Of a stretch of DNA of 64,000 bases, positions 12,846 through 23,958 are shown piece by piece. The notes below the pieces were generated by a model. The model did no database searches, was not told the DNA's origin, and saw only the letters and a list, made by a program, of their open reading frames with translations. Each line of letters starts with the position of its first letter. Position 1 is the stretch's first letter. The stretch is from Steinernema hermaphroditum. Lineage: Eukaryota; Nematoda; Chromadorea; Rhabditida; Steinernematidae. The position numbers and the translations under genes are program-made. The stretch lies in NCBI GenBank assembly GCA_030435675.1, contig CM059625.1, positions 7,006,001-7,070,000 on the forward strand, written 5' to 3'.

Positions 12846-15800
12846 ATGGACCCACCGGCAAGAAGCTTTACATCTTCAAACACCTCGCATACCTCAACTT
12901 ACGGATTTGACCATGTCTTGAATTGGCAGAAGAATCGTGCACTAACTTCGTCTCTATTGGGTGAAAGCAATGATACCGTATGTTTTAATCAATTTCATCA
13001 GCCATTATTGCTTCATGTTTCTAGTTTGGTCAGGCACGGTCCATGAAATGGGCTCGCTTGTTCCGAAAGGCTTCCTGTGATGTCGATTATTCAACGGCTA
13101 TGCGCCATCCACTCCAGCGCGCTAATCCTGAAAATTTACAGACTATTTTCGGTAGATATGCAAGTGTTGAACAGCAGGGTAAGAAGTATATGAATCCTGA
13201 TGACTTCATCCGGAAGTAAGTTGATTGATTTCATTAAAATAAATTGACAACCATATTAGATATCTCGGCCTATACATAGAAGAAGATTTTAACAAAGAAA
13301 CGGTGCAGCTTCTTGCTAGCGCGGCTGATACGACTAAGGATGGCCTCATTTCATTTGAGGAGTTTTGTGCGTTCGAGGCAATTCTCTGTAGGTTGGTCGA
13401 ATCGGTGTGGTCACTTGCGTCAATGAGTTCCTTGGCTTTGCAGTCCAGACGCTCTTTACTTAACAGCATTCGAGATTTTTGATAAAAACGCTTCGGATTC
13501 AATTACTTGCGATGAATTCGAAAAAATCATTCGCCACACACAGCCTCTCATTGACATGGACTTTGACTTCAATTCGGATTTCATAAAGAAATACTTTGGA
13601 GCGTAAGTTCAATGTACTCGCAAATGTTAGAGCGTAAATATTTTATGTATTTAGTGACAAAAAGCGTCAGATTGGATATTTTGCATTTTGCCAGCTTCTT
13701 CATGACTTTTACGAGGAACAGGGTATTCAAGCATTTAAGCGGTTTGCTTTAATCATTTTCAAATCTGTACTAACGTATGTCGATTTAGCTTTGATAAGAA
13801 CAATGACGGCAGTATTTCGGCTGTGGACTTTATGACAATCATGAGTACCGTTAAAGGACATTTGCTTACTGACTTTGTTCGCAACAATCTGATTGCCGTG
13901 TCGGGGGGAGGTGCCAGTGGCCACAAGGTAATATTTTTTCATTATCTGTTCACTCGAATACCACTTGGTTTGATTAGTTCATAATGAATTGTGCATGACT
14001 AGGATAATTTGTGTTAATATACGTTTCATGTGCGTAATTTCAGCTTGATGTTAACCGTGAAACTGTGAGTTTTTGTGGCATTTACGGGTGAATTGTTCTT
14101 TCTTTCGTGTGTTTCTTTTCTGCTGTGCTTCATTTGCTTTTTTCGCATTTCAGTCTTCTGTGATGCTTTACATAGTATGTGGGGTTCTCTTATCTGTTAT
14201 TGTTTTTAGGTTTCGTTCCCGTACTATGCCGCTTTCAACAGCCTCCTTGCGAAGATGGAACTTATCAAGCGTGTTTACATGAGCCTTTCACGAGGAAATC
14301 TGCAACTTGAAGTAACACGAGAGGACTTCTTACAAGCAACCCAAAGTTATGCACAGATTACTCCATACGAAGTATTTCGAATTTGCTGAAATTTGCTGAG
14401 ATATTTTGTTTAGATTGAGATTCTGTTCCGTCTTTCCGAATTAGCGCATCCTGGTATCAAAACATTGTCATTGGACGATATCGAAAGGATAGATCCAGAT
14501 CGCTTGAAAAGAGTGTCCTACATAAAGAGACTAACAAATGTTAAGGCTGTAGAAAGTAAAGAGGAACGTGGAGTAGGAACAGCGGTAAGTCTGTGGATTT
14601 GAACATATATTAATTATGTTCATGTAGTTCTTGGAAAGTCTGTATCGGTTTGTCATGGGCTCAGTTGCTGGTGCTTGCGGTGCTACTGCAGTGTACCCCA
14701 TCGACTTGGTTAAAACTCGTATGCAAAATCAAAGAACTGGCTCGTTCCTGGGTGAAGTCGCTTATAAGAACAGCTTTGATTGTTTCAGAAAAGTTATACG
14801 CTTTGAAGGTTTGGAATGATGGAGAATGGGTACCTGACGTTTTTTATTTTCAGGACTCCTAGGTCTTTACCGTGGGTTGTTGCCTCAAATTGTCGGTGTT
14901 GCTCCTGAAAAGGCAATTAAGCTGACCATGAATGACTTTGTACGTGATAAGTTTACAACCGGTGGTCATATTCCGCTCTGGGCTGAAATCCTTGCCGGAG
15001 GATGCGGTGGTGCTAGCCAAGTCGTCTTTACGAATCCCCTCGAAATCGTGAAGATTCGTTTGCAAGTTGCTGGAGAAATCCAGAATGCTTCCCAGAAAGT
15101 CAACGTCTTCACCGTGCTCAAAGACCTTGGTTTTCTTGGACTGTACAAGGGAGCTCGTGCTTGTTTCTTACGCGACGTTCCATTTTCTGCCATCTACTTC
15201 CCTGCCTACGCTCACACAAAACTGTACCTAGCTGACGACCAGGTACTTAGTCACTTACATGTTTCTTGTATTTGAAGCGCGTTTTAAGGGTCATAACAGC
15301 CCGGGATCACTCTTTGCATCTGCATTCATAGCAGGTGTACCCGCTGCCGCTTTGGTCACCCCAGCCGACGTCATAAAAACTCGTCTACAAGTGGCCGCTC
15401 GTGCTGGACAAACAACTTACCATGGTTTGGTGGACTGTGCTCGCAAGGTATTTTGTCGAGGCCCGTATTAATTTACGGTTTCATCTAGATATATCACGAA
15501 GAAGGTGGAAGAGCTTTCTGGAAAGGAACTGCTGCACGTGTGTGCAGATCAAGCCCTCAGTTTGCGGTAACTCTGCTAACTTACGAAATCCTACAACGAG
15601 TGTTCTACGTAGACTTCGGCGGAATTAAACCAACTGGATCAGAGGTATGTTCGCCGCACAAACGAAAAGACAAATTCTGGAAAAGTGATTGGGAAAAGTA
15701 GCACGTTTGGATAAGCGTCGAATTTCAATGGAATTTCGCGTAGGCGGCAGTGAATGACATACCACAATCGTAGGTCTGACGTTCACTGCGCTGACTACAT

Positions 15801-15997
15801 ATAATTTCGAGCACCTACGAGTGTACTAAACGTTGTTAAAATTTCAGGTTCCGGCTTCAGCTACATTGTTAGACGAAGGTTCACTGAATCCCGATCATAT
15901 TGGAGGTTTCAAGTTAGCAGCGGCAACATTCAGCGGTATCGAACACAAGTTTGGACTCTTTCTCCCGCACTTCGAAAACCGATTTGCAAAAGCCTAG
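12846..15997 (+). CDS. SLC25A12/13: Calcium-binding mitochondrial aspartate/glutamate carrier (aralar/citrin)
   Basis: This inner-membrane carrier exchanges mitochondrial aspartate for cytosolic glutamate plus a proton in the malate-aspartate shuttle and is stimulated by cytosolic calcium. Fourteen exons join in perfect phase: 12846-12977, 13034-13215, 13260-13391, 13444-13602, 13655-13741, 13789-13927, 14044-14064, 14210-14371, 14414-14584, 14628-14808, 14854-15242, 15289-15447, 15489-15644 and 15848-15997. They encode 739 residues. The N-terminal half holds EF-hand repeats, one with a canonical loop [13 protein letters not shown]. The C-terminal half is a SLC25 domain with the signatures [21 protein letters not shown] and [10 protein letters not shown] (PxDxxKxR) and ends with the family tail NPDHIGG...[13 protein letters not shown]. 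The start at 12846 adds about 60 residues compared with human aralar. An ATG at 13043 would shorten it, but exon 1 splices in frame to exon 2. Confidence 0.96.
14044..14064 (+). CDS. SLC25A12/13: 21-nt microexon of the aralar gene
   Basis: Between a TTTCAG acceptor and a GTGAGT donor lie exactly 21 bases encoding LDVNRET. Both flanking junctions are in phase 0, so the exon can be included or skipped without changing frame. It falls in the linker just before the [13 protein letters not shown] segment. In human aralar this linker is a few residues, so the microexon may be optional. Confidence 0.75.
15761..15790 (+). repeat. 30-bp direct repeat, copy 1 (last intron of aralar)
   Basis: A 30-base sequence starting ACCACAATCGTAGG and ending GTTCACTGCG lies in the 203-bp final intron of aralar. 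It is identical to the copy at 16069-16098, while the flanking bases differ. Confidence 0.9.
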
Positions 15998-16068
15998 CCC
16001 TGGAGACAAGACGGTGTTGGTAGTTTGGTCAGCTTTTATACTTTGTAGGAAAACAAAAACAAAAACTA

Positions 16069-16098
16069 ACCACAATCGTAGGTCTGACGTTCACTGCG
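16069..16098 (+). repeat. 30-bp direct repeat, copy 2 (aralar 3' UTR)
   Basis: This is an exact copy of 15761-15790, 72 bp after the aralar stop codon. The two copies bracket the last coding exon. Confidence 0.9.
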
Positions 16099-16276
16099 TT
16101 ATTGTCTACCTTATGGCCTTAACAATTGATCGATCTTTGAATAATATTAACGTTGCTTCTATACATGTGATCGGGTAATGGCATTTATGATGCTGAAACG
16201 TCGATGCGACGTCAGTGCCTCTGCTTCCAAATCGATCATTCATTGTTGAAGAATTTGTCATGTTGTTGAGGCTTAA

Positions 16277-16282
16277 AATAAA
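16277..16282 (+). terminator. Polyadenylation signal AATAAA of aralar
   Basis: An AATAAA hexamer lies 280 bp downstream of the aralar stop codon on the same strand. Confidence 0.6.
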
Positions 16283-18818
16283 TAATAGGACAATGTTTAA
16301 TCATTATATGTGCGTTTAATCATTATATGTTTATCGAATTATAGGAATTTCTCGGCGAAGGCGTTGACGAGGTTACAAACGTTTCTGGTCAATGAGTCAG
16401 TAATAATATGTTGAAGCAATATGCTTCCTTGTGCTTCGTTGTTGGGTTTCAGAGAATTAGCTGATTCGTATGTTGCTGCCCAGTCAGAGCATTAATGTAA
16501 ATCAACTGCGGCTGGGCCAGAATACTTTCGAAATTTAGTTGGCCACGCGAGGGGCGTTTCTCGCACCCTAAAGTCGATGTCAAAGTCCCGATGGGGAGAA
16601 GACGGCGTTGGTGCTGGCGGAACATGCATTGTTTTGTCGCTTGGCGGGGCGTTCATAATCGTTTTCAGTCTCATAATTTGGATTTTTGCTCGGCATGAGA
16701 TCCATAAATATTGGCCACTACCCCGAAGGGGCCGAGGGAGGAAGGGGTGATTATTCCCGTCGTGGTCTTCCGTTGTTGTCCAGATCGCCTTCTCATGTGT
16801 TCCACAGGAAATAACTGACTCCAAACATCGCGCGAGGAATCGAATTCGCGACGTTTCGTCTCATGCACGAAGTGATAAGTATCTTCTGGTTCTGAAGACA
16901 CACTGAGGGCGCCGCTCCCTATTTTGGCGAACGCGATGCAAACTCTCACGCCGGAAAATTCCTTTTGGCCACCCTCGCAACCCTCATCATCTACATCCCC
17001 AGCGCACATTCTATCGTTTTTTTCGTCTTCTTGCGTGTATTCATATATTGTGGAGAACGGATACATGCGAATGCATTCCTCTCGTACTCGCCGCCGTTTG
17101 CAGCAGATTCAATTACGTAACTCGCTGTAAGGTCTCTTGGCTACGACTATCGGCGCGTTCCGCCTTCTGAATTAGGGCAACAATGCAAAACTTTGTCTCA
17201 ATGGTTCCGCCATCACTACCGATCGATTGCCGTCTCGAACGCTTCTTTCGCCTTGTCTACTCTGTGCCTGAGGGCCGACTCCGAAATTAGGACCTCAATC
17301 TCGCACAAAGGGGATGTGCGTCCCAAATCGAGGTGGCTTATTGTGTCGTTCCGGTGCGCGCAACGAACCAGTGCCGACAGGCCCGCCGCACCTCGCTTCC
17401 GAAGACGCTCGTGCGGCCACAATCACAACTATAGTTCGTCAAAACGCCACCGCAGGCAGCGCCCGCACAATAAACAAGTCGCCTGAGGCATCCGTTCTTA
17501 TTAATTATTTCCCCTCGTTTGAGTTCGTGTCCGTCGTTGCGCGTTTTTGCCGGAGTTGCAGAGGGCTGCTTATCGTCAAATCCGATCACATTTCAATTGC
17601 TCGGATATTTCTCTGTTTCGAATCAAAAGTAAGGTACCGATCACTCCGCTAATGACACTAACTTCTCTGGGACAGTTTTCGAGCTTGAGGGGAAATGGAG
17701 CATGTCAAATCTCTTACCGCAGTAGCAGGCTTCGTGTACTTCGAAAGGAAATAATTTCTAGCTTCTACTCAAATCTTCTACGACCTTTGCAACTAGCATC
17801 GAAAGTCATTTTTGTGCCACGGCACATCACATCATCGGACATTTTCTCGCTATTTTCGCCCCTCTTATTGCTCTTGTCTCGCGTCCCTTGTGCCACAAGG
17901 GAGTGTAATAAAATTTCGCTGAGTGAAGAAACAAAATTCATCTCTAGTTACACATTTGTCGGCAATGGGATAATGTGACGGACTGGGAGGAGAGAATAGG
18001 TGCTTGTGCGGTTTCAGGCGATCTGCCCCTCATTACTCGGAGGTCAAACGCGCATTATCCGTGTTGGACGCTTGAAATTAATTCTTCTATTCAATTTCAC
18101 ATATCAAACGTGTTCTGATAGACGTGCTTCTCTTATCGTATGGCCTTAAATTTTTGCATATTATAAGTTCAACGATGCAGCTCCATCTTTTTCCATAGAG
18201 AAGTGTCTAATTTCAATGTGTCGAAGATTTGATATGATGCAAACATCGCGGTCGATGCATAATGTGTCTCTGTTTGGACTGTCCAGACGCAAACAAATCG
18301 ATCTCTCTTTTATCAGCTTTTTCTAAATGATTGATGACAAGGTGCGAAGAGTGGAGTTATAACAACTGCGAGTCACAGAGCGGCGGAAGGGCGAAGACCC
18401 GGGCGAGAAGCGTGTCCATCGGGTACGGAGGAACGAACGAGAGTGCACTGGAGAGCATTCAGAGCAAAGGTGTTGCAAACTGACAATCGTGGCGCTTTGT
18501 TTATGGTGCATTTACTGCATAACCGTTGCAAATGTGTCAGCAGCTACCCAATGATAACTTTCACTTTCTTCAGACAACACTGCTTATGACTCGCTAAAGG
18601 GCGAGTTGTCGCGCCTGGCGACTCTTCGTTTGTGCACTTCGAACCACAGTCGCTATGGTATTTATTTGAGAACTCCGCGTTTTTTTTCGCTCCTATCTAC
18701 CAGAGTCTTTCGTTGCACTCCGACACAAAAGGTTCCTTCCATTTCATGCGTGTCGAGGTCCGGCTACTCTGTTGCTTTCAGCAGTTCAATGGGAATCGCT
18801 GTACTCGAAAGCAGATCA
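16283..18818. other. Spacer between aralar and rapsyn
   Basis: About 2.5 kb without a gene I can defend. Overlapping minus-strand open frames at 16492-16824 (110 codons, ending GPAAVDLH) and 16671-17066 (131 codons) could be exons of an unknown minus-strand gene. I found no domain, no convincing splice pair between them and no membrane helix. The 17.2-18.0 kb plus-strand frames are serine/arginine-rich and look like chance. The last few hundred bases should include the rapsyn promoter. Confidence 0.35.
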
Positions 18819-20889
18819 ATGGGTCAAAGCATCGCAAAGCATCAAATGCAATCGGGAGTGAAACTTTATCACCAGAAACAACCCCAGCAGGCAATATCGA
18901 GGTGGAGATCGGCTTTGCGCAAGCTCAGGTCAGTCATTCTCGACCCGACAATCAAACGGCTTCTCCGCGCTACAGTAATCCCGAAGATCGTTTTATCACT
19001 CTCGGCTACATGGCTCAAGCGTACTGCGATGCCGGCGACTATGAGCTGATGCTTCACTATTCACTGCAGCAGATGGAATTGGCCAATGCGCGTCAAGACG
19101 AGTATATGAAGTCGGAGGCTTTTCTCAATCTGGCCAAAGCGTACGAGCGACTTGCAGACTTCAGCAAGGCAATAGGCTACGGTAGGGCCAGCCTCCAGCA
19201 TCCTAGCATGGATCCGCGTACACCAGGCTACGCACAACTAGGTACTCTTGCACTCATCGTCAAGCAGTAATTAGTCTTTTAGCAATCGCCCTCGCGAAAA
19301 TGGGATGCAGTCAGTTCCAAGGAAGTCTCGAGGCATTCGAGTTGGCAATGCACGTTGTGAATGATACCGGTGACAAATTGCTTGAACTGCAAATATGCGT
19401 TGGGTTAGGAGCATTATTCACTTTACTACGGTAACTTCCAAAAGTGATAAAAATAGTGAGCATAAAGACTTTCAGGGATTTGTCCAAAGCACTGATTTTT
19501 TTAAGAAACGCACTTGCCATTTTGCAAGGAATTACTGTGGATGATGTGCATGCGAAGTACAAAAGCGTCATTCTGTATCATTTGTCCGTTGTTCTCCGAA
19601 TCAAAGGGTCTCTGATTGATGCCAAAGAAGCCTGCGAGGTAAGCGTCGCATCTGTAAATCTCTCAGTGGTCGTTCAGGAAGCTTTGCGTCTATCTTCCGA
19701 AGCTGGAAACCGGGCCGTGCATGCACGCTGTCTTTGCAGTCTCGCGGACATTTGCAGAGAGCTGGGTGAATCGGTCGCGAGAGAAACGTTAACGGTAAAC
19801 ACATGGGTCTTCGATTGTATTCGTCGTTATAGAAAAGTTGGGCGAGATACGAAGAGGCATTTCGCATGATGAGGGCAATTAACGATCGGATGGGCGAGGT
19901 GATCGTGCTCGGAAGCATGGCGAAGTCCGCTTCGGAATCGCGTAGTCACTATACTGGACAGTGCGAGTGTCAAGCCATCCAGCTGAACAAGAAATGCTTG
20001 GAGATATCCAAGATGATAGGATGCAAGGTAAAGATCGAAAAGTTAAAAGTGGAAGCATCGTATTCTGTAGCATGCTATGCTAAAATGCCACTACCGTCTG
20101 CAAGAACTGTACAACCAGCTAGCGGACGAGGACAGCGAAGAGATGTCGAGACGAGCTGTCACCGCGCTCACACAGGAGATGGAGCTTTTCTGCAATTTCT
20201 GCGGACAGAGATACGGTATTCACGATGACTTGCTTCAAGCACTGCGATGTTCACACATTTTTCACGAAAAGTGGGGATAATTACGCGATGAAAGCATTAA
20301 TCATAAACATTCCAGATGTTTGCACATGTATCTAGCTGAACGAGAGAACCAAAGCTGTCCGAAATGCCAGTGTAGAGCTGTTCTCATGGATAACATCAGT
20401 ATACGAACTCCATCTCAAGTGTCAGCGGCGACCGAGTGCTCGTCTTCCGGTATACGGTGCCATCTGAACTGCTCCATCGCCGAACATTTAGGCGCAAGCA
20501 AGGTGCCTTTCCGACCAGTGGGCGCCGTGCGAACCTGCCTTCTCGCCGCAGCCGACAAACCTTCGACTTCTTCGGCAGCGCTCGACCCTTGCGAACTGCC
20601 CCCTTACCTACAACTGCACGAAACGCATATCGCTCGGCCAATAGTTCTGGTGCAGAATGCCACCCCCACCACGTCAATCAGTCCGTCCACATCGCATGGC
20701 ACTCTTCCACCTCCCCCACAAGAGACGGGACGAGGCGCTCCAAAGAAGACAAAACCTCCACCGCCCCCGAGAAAACCTTGCTGCAACGCGTCACGAATGC
20801 CGGTCGTGTCGCCGGCGCTCTTCACACAGGCGGCGGAGTCTGCCGGCCCCTCTCGACAGTCCGAAAATATGGCGGTGACCGACGTCTGA
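18819..20889 (+). CDS. rpy-1: Rapsyn homologue (43-kDa receptor-associated protein of the synapse) with long C-terminal tail
   Basis: Rapsyn clusters nicotinic acetylcholine receptors at the postsynaptic membrane. Eight exons join in phase: 18819-18928, 18976-19241, 19283-19430, 19476-19638, 19678-19794, 19833-20027, 20071-20270 and 20316-20889. They give 590 residues. The start MGQSIAKHQ has Gly2, the N-myristoylation site typical of rapsyn. The body is a run of TPR helices (for example [14 protein letters not shown]). A RING-H2 zinc finger follows with ligands in [14 protein letters not shown] and CPKC. Vertebrate rapsyn (412 aa) ends right after the RING. Here about 165 further residues follow, rich in Ser, Thr and Pro, with proline runs [14 protein letters not shown] that could bind SH3 or similar domains. 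The extension is in the same uninterrupted last exon as half of the RING, so it is not a splice-model artefact. Confidence 0.95.
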
Positions 20890-21092
20890 CACGGGGCCAC
20901 TGTTCACTTAACTACTGTATCGGCCACCTGTCATGTGCAAACGCATTCCGAGACATTTCGTTCCATTCACTTCCCATATCAATTCTGTGACGTGAAAACG
21001 CTCTGCCAGATCAAGGAGACACAGCCTTACGTTCTGCCTTCTCTATTAGGTTGTTTCTTATCATTTTAGGATGTTTAGGAGGTTTCAGCATA

Positions 21093-21098
21093 AATAAA
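21093..21098 (+). terminator. Polyadenylation signal AATAAA of rapsyn
   Basis: AATAAA lies 204 bp after the rapsyn stop and only about 50 bp from the opposing glypican signal, so the two convergent 3' UTRs abut or overlap. Confidence 0.65.
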
Positions 21099-21148
21099 GT
21101 TAGAGCACTGAAACGATATTTCCACACTACATATTGAACAACGTGCAC

Positions 21149-21154
21149 TTTATT
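21149..21154 (-). terminator. Polyadenylation signal AATAAA of glypican
   Basis: TTTATT on the plus strand is AATAAA on the minus strand, 41 bp beyond the glypican stop codon. Confidence 0.65.
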
Positions 21155-21194
21155 GGACTAGAGGTTGTTATTACTACAAAGAATGCATAAAAGT

Positions 21195-23958
21195 TCAATG
21201 AAACAGTATCCTAAGCACAAAACCGGTAGCTAAAAGGCAAAGCACTCGTAATGATTGCTCTTTTTTGTCGGCAGCCGCCTTCTGACTGTCGTACCAAGAA
21301 TCGTCTATTTTGACGTTTTCGCTGTCTACGTTGACGATTTCAATGCTTACAGTAGTACCACTGCTTTCCGCGAAGTCCTCGTCGTCATAGAGGAAGGAGT
21401 CGCTCGCACTACCCTCAATATATTCAACTGAAACAATTAGGATTACCCAAGTAGGACCGCTTGAAACGAACCGTCTTTGAATACTCCTTCTAGCGCCGAA
21501 GATATGTATTCCGACAACGAATTCAGCTTTATACGTTGTCGTAAGATTTTGTCCGAACCTGAAATTGATGGAGAGTGAAGCTGGAAGTGCACATGCGATG
21601 TCCTGGTCTTGAGTAGTAAAGAGTTCTCTCCTGCACTTGTTAAACTACGGTTCTGGACAATTCTCATGTCCGTTGTTGTACCAATTTCCCTTCCCACTTA
21701 TCCACCCCTTTCAGTCGCAAAAAAACCAGAGTTCATTGAACAAAGTCATGAATCAAAACGAACCTCTACTGCCAGCGTGTCGAATTCTTTGACTATGTGA
21801 ACGAAAGGTCGAATTCGGAGTATTAAGGAGCATTCGGCTACCATCCCAGCAACTGTCATCAAGTGGAGCGGCCACTTGATCTTCTTGGCAGATTGACTGT
21901 GGAAGTAGCGTCCAGAACCCTTTCATTCTCAACAGCTAAAGGAGTCTATGATTGATAAAGCTGTGACATCGATGTTTTACCATTTCGGTGAAGTCATGGA
22001 ATTTGCCCTCTAAGTCGATGTTCCCCAAAGACTGTGTTTGTTTTCTCGTAGCGGAAATGATTTCGTTTACACTCCGTTTCTCCTTTGCGTTCATGCGTTG
22101 GAAGCATCGCCCAATGATCTAAATGTGGAAAAGAAATGTCTCTACACTATAAGAAATACAGCATACAATTTGTGAAATGACTTGTCCTCTCTCTTGAAAA
22201 GCCATTACGGCGTCGGAAATGTCGACGATCACTGGCTGCAGAACAGACTTTGGTTCGTGCACTCTGGACAGTCGGTCGCTCATGCGGATCATCATATCTA
22301 AAACGATGTTGAAAGGATTTGGACTTGGTTTGTCCTACACTTTATTGCTCTCCAGAAGCAGTGTCTGTGCGCCGTGTAATTATACGGTCTTTGAGCGCGT
22401 GTCAGCGATTGGTGCAAAGAAAGCGCGCGCGCAAATCCCGACATATTACATCATCGCAGGCCGTAAACAAAACAAATAATCCAAATAGGCATCGTAAAGA
22501 AGTGCCGCCAAGGACCTAGTCTGTTTGTGTTTGCAGCAAAAATCATAAGTGTGTGGTAAGTGACACTTCTGGCTCGGCGATTAATGAGAAACTTGCCGAT
22601 GAGAGCGTTCCACTGTGAGTCGATTATCATTGGTTCTTCGAGGCAAGATTCAAACGTTTCCAAACAGTGACTAAGACATGGTAGAGTCAGATGTGATTCT
22701 CCGCTACACACTGGACAGAACAGTAATCGAGAAACTGACGTCACACAGCTCGGCGGTAGGTTGACCTAGTGATAAACTTATCGTCAGAAGTATTGTTGAC
22801 ATGGCGACTCACCGTTACCATGTTGTCGACAAGGTTGTGCATCTCCTGCATCACTTTCAGGAAACTTTTCCAAATGTTAAATGTTCGCAATAGTCGTCTT
22901 TCGACACTTTCTGTCAGATCTCCGAAGGGTCTAACATCACCGTAGATTTCGTTAAGGCACTTCTCTTCTTTGGCTCCTATTTTGTACTGAAGCAAGTGCT
23001 ATAGCTCCTTTGATTCAATTGTGCAGATTACCAATGGATTCATCAGCCCAAAAATCGTTCTGTACAGGGTGCGATAGAAGTCGTCGAGAATGAGGCGAAC
23101 AGGATCCAAATGGAGGGTGGTACTGAACGCGTTGCTCAATCGTTCAAAAAAATCTTCGAAGATCTGAAGGAAACACTTGAGGATTAGGCAAATGGTGACG
23201 GGACGGTGACATATGTTCGGGCTTAAACCCCCGCCTGAACAAAGGGATCAAAGCTTCGCACCCGACGAAGCCATATATGCGCGCGCCCGGATTATACCCA
23301 CCTGGGAGTGTGACAGGTAGAATGGGCCATATGTGAGTGCAAACATTTGGTCAAGATCGACGAACGCGGCTTTTAAGGAGTCCCGGAAGAGTCCTGAAAT
23401 TGATCGAACACCGCAATGTGACTTAGACTATGGATGTATACCTTGAAATTTCTTTGTTTGCGTATCGAAGAATTCTCGGAGCGTGCCCACCCTCTGCTTG
23501 ATCATGGACTCGAATCGAACAGTGGCTTCATCCTCCATCTGCACTTCAATTTCTCGAGTACAGCATGTTCTCTTCGATGGTTGACAAGTGCGTAATCCGG
23601 TGCCTAAGTAGTGTTGATGACATGTCGCTATTAAGTGAAAATGGATGATCATATCAGAGTTGCGCGGTCATTTAATGACCTCGTAAAGCAAGTTACCAAT
23701 TTTTATTGTTTTCCAATAACAAATCGTTTTTGAGATAACTGTTTTTGATGCGCAAAAGAACCATTTGTTTGTGGTTGTAAACTTACCCTTTGCGGGACCA
23801 TCTGGCATGGTGTCAAGGATGAATTTCGTTTGCCGCATAAATGAGCACGAAGATTGGGAATTTACGGCGGGGATTCCGGCTGACAGGAGGAAAGCAAAGA
23901 GGAGAAAACAGAAAAGAAACGATCGGAACGTGGTGGAGGGGTAAGGTTGCTTCGGCAT
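21195..23958 (-). CDS. Glypican, GPI-anchored heparan sulfate proteoglycan
   Basis: Glypicans are cell-surface proteoglycans that modulate Wnt, FGF and synaptic adhesion signalling. The gene starts at the ATG at 23956-23958 (MPKQPYPSTTF) with a clear hydrophobic signal peptide (LFCFLLFAFLLSAGIPAVNS). The cysteine-rich core follows in family order: CCTREIEVQMED (compare CCTSEMEENL) near 23.55 kb, RPFGDLTESVERRL near 22.9 kb, CPVCSGESHLTLPCLSHC near 22.7 kb and FWTLLPQSICQED with CWDG near 21.85 kb. The last two exons are 21472-21558 and 21195-21427. The final exon contains an acidic stretch DDEDFAESSG, a likely heparan sulfate attachment Ser-Gly. It ends in a hydrophobic GPI-addition signal (VLCLLATGFVLRILFH). 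The splice model around 21.6-21.85 kb is not settled. It converges with rapsyn. Confidence 0.93.

Noticed and set aside
16492..17066. Overlapping minus-strand frames of 110 and 131 codons as a real gene
   Set aside because: No domain, no membrane helix and no splice pair linking the two frames. Composition is unremarkable. Kept only as a note in the spacer entry.
17547..17978. 143-codon plus-strand frame upstream of rapsyn
   Set aside because: Random-looking composition (Ser/Leu/Arg), no start context, no domain and no neighbouring exon.
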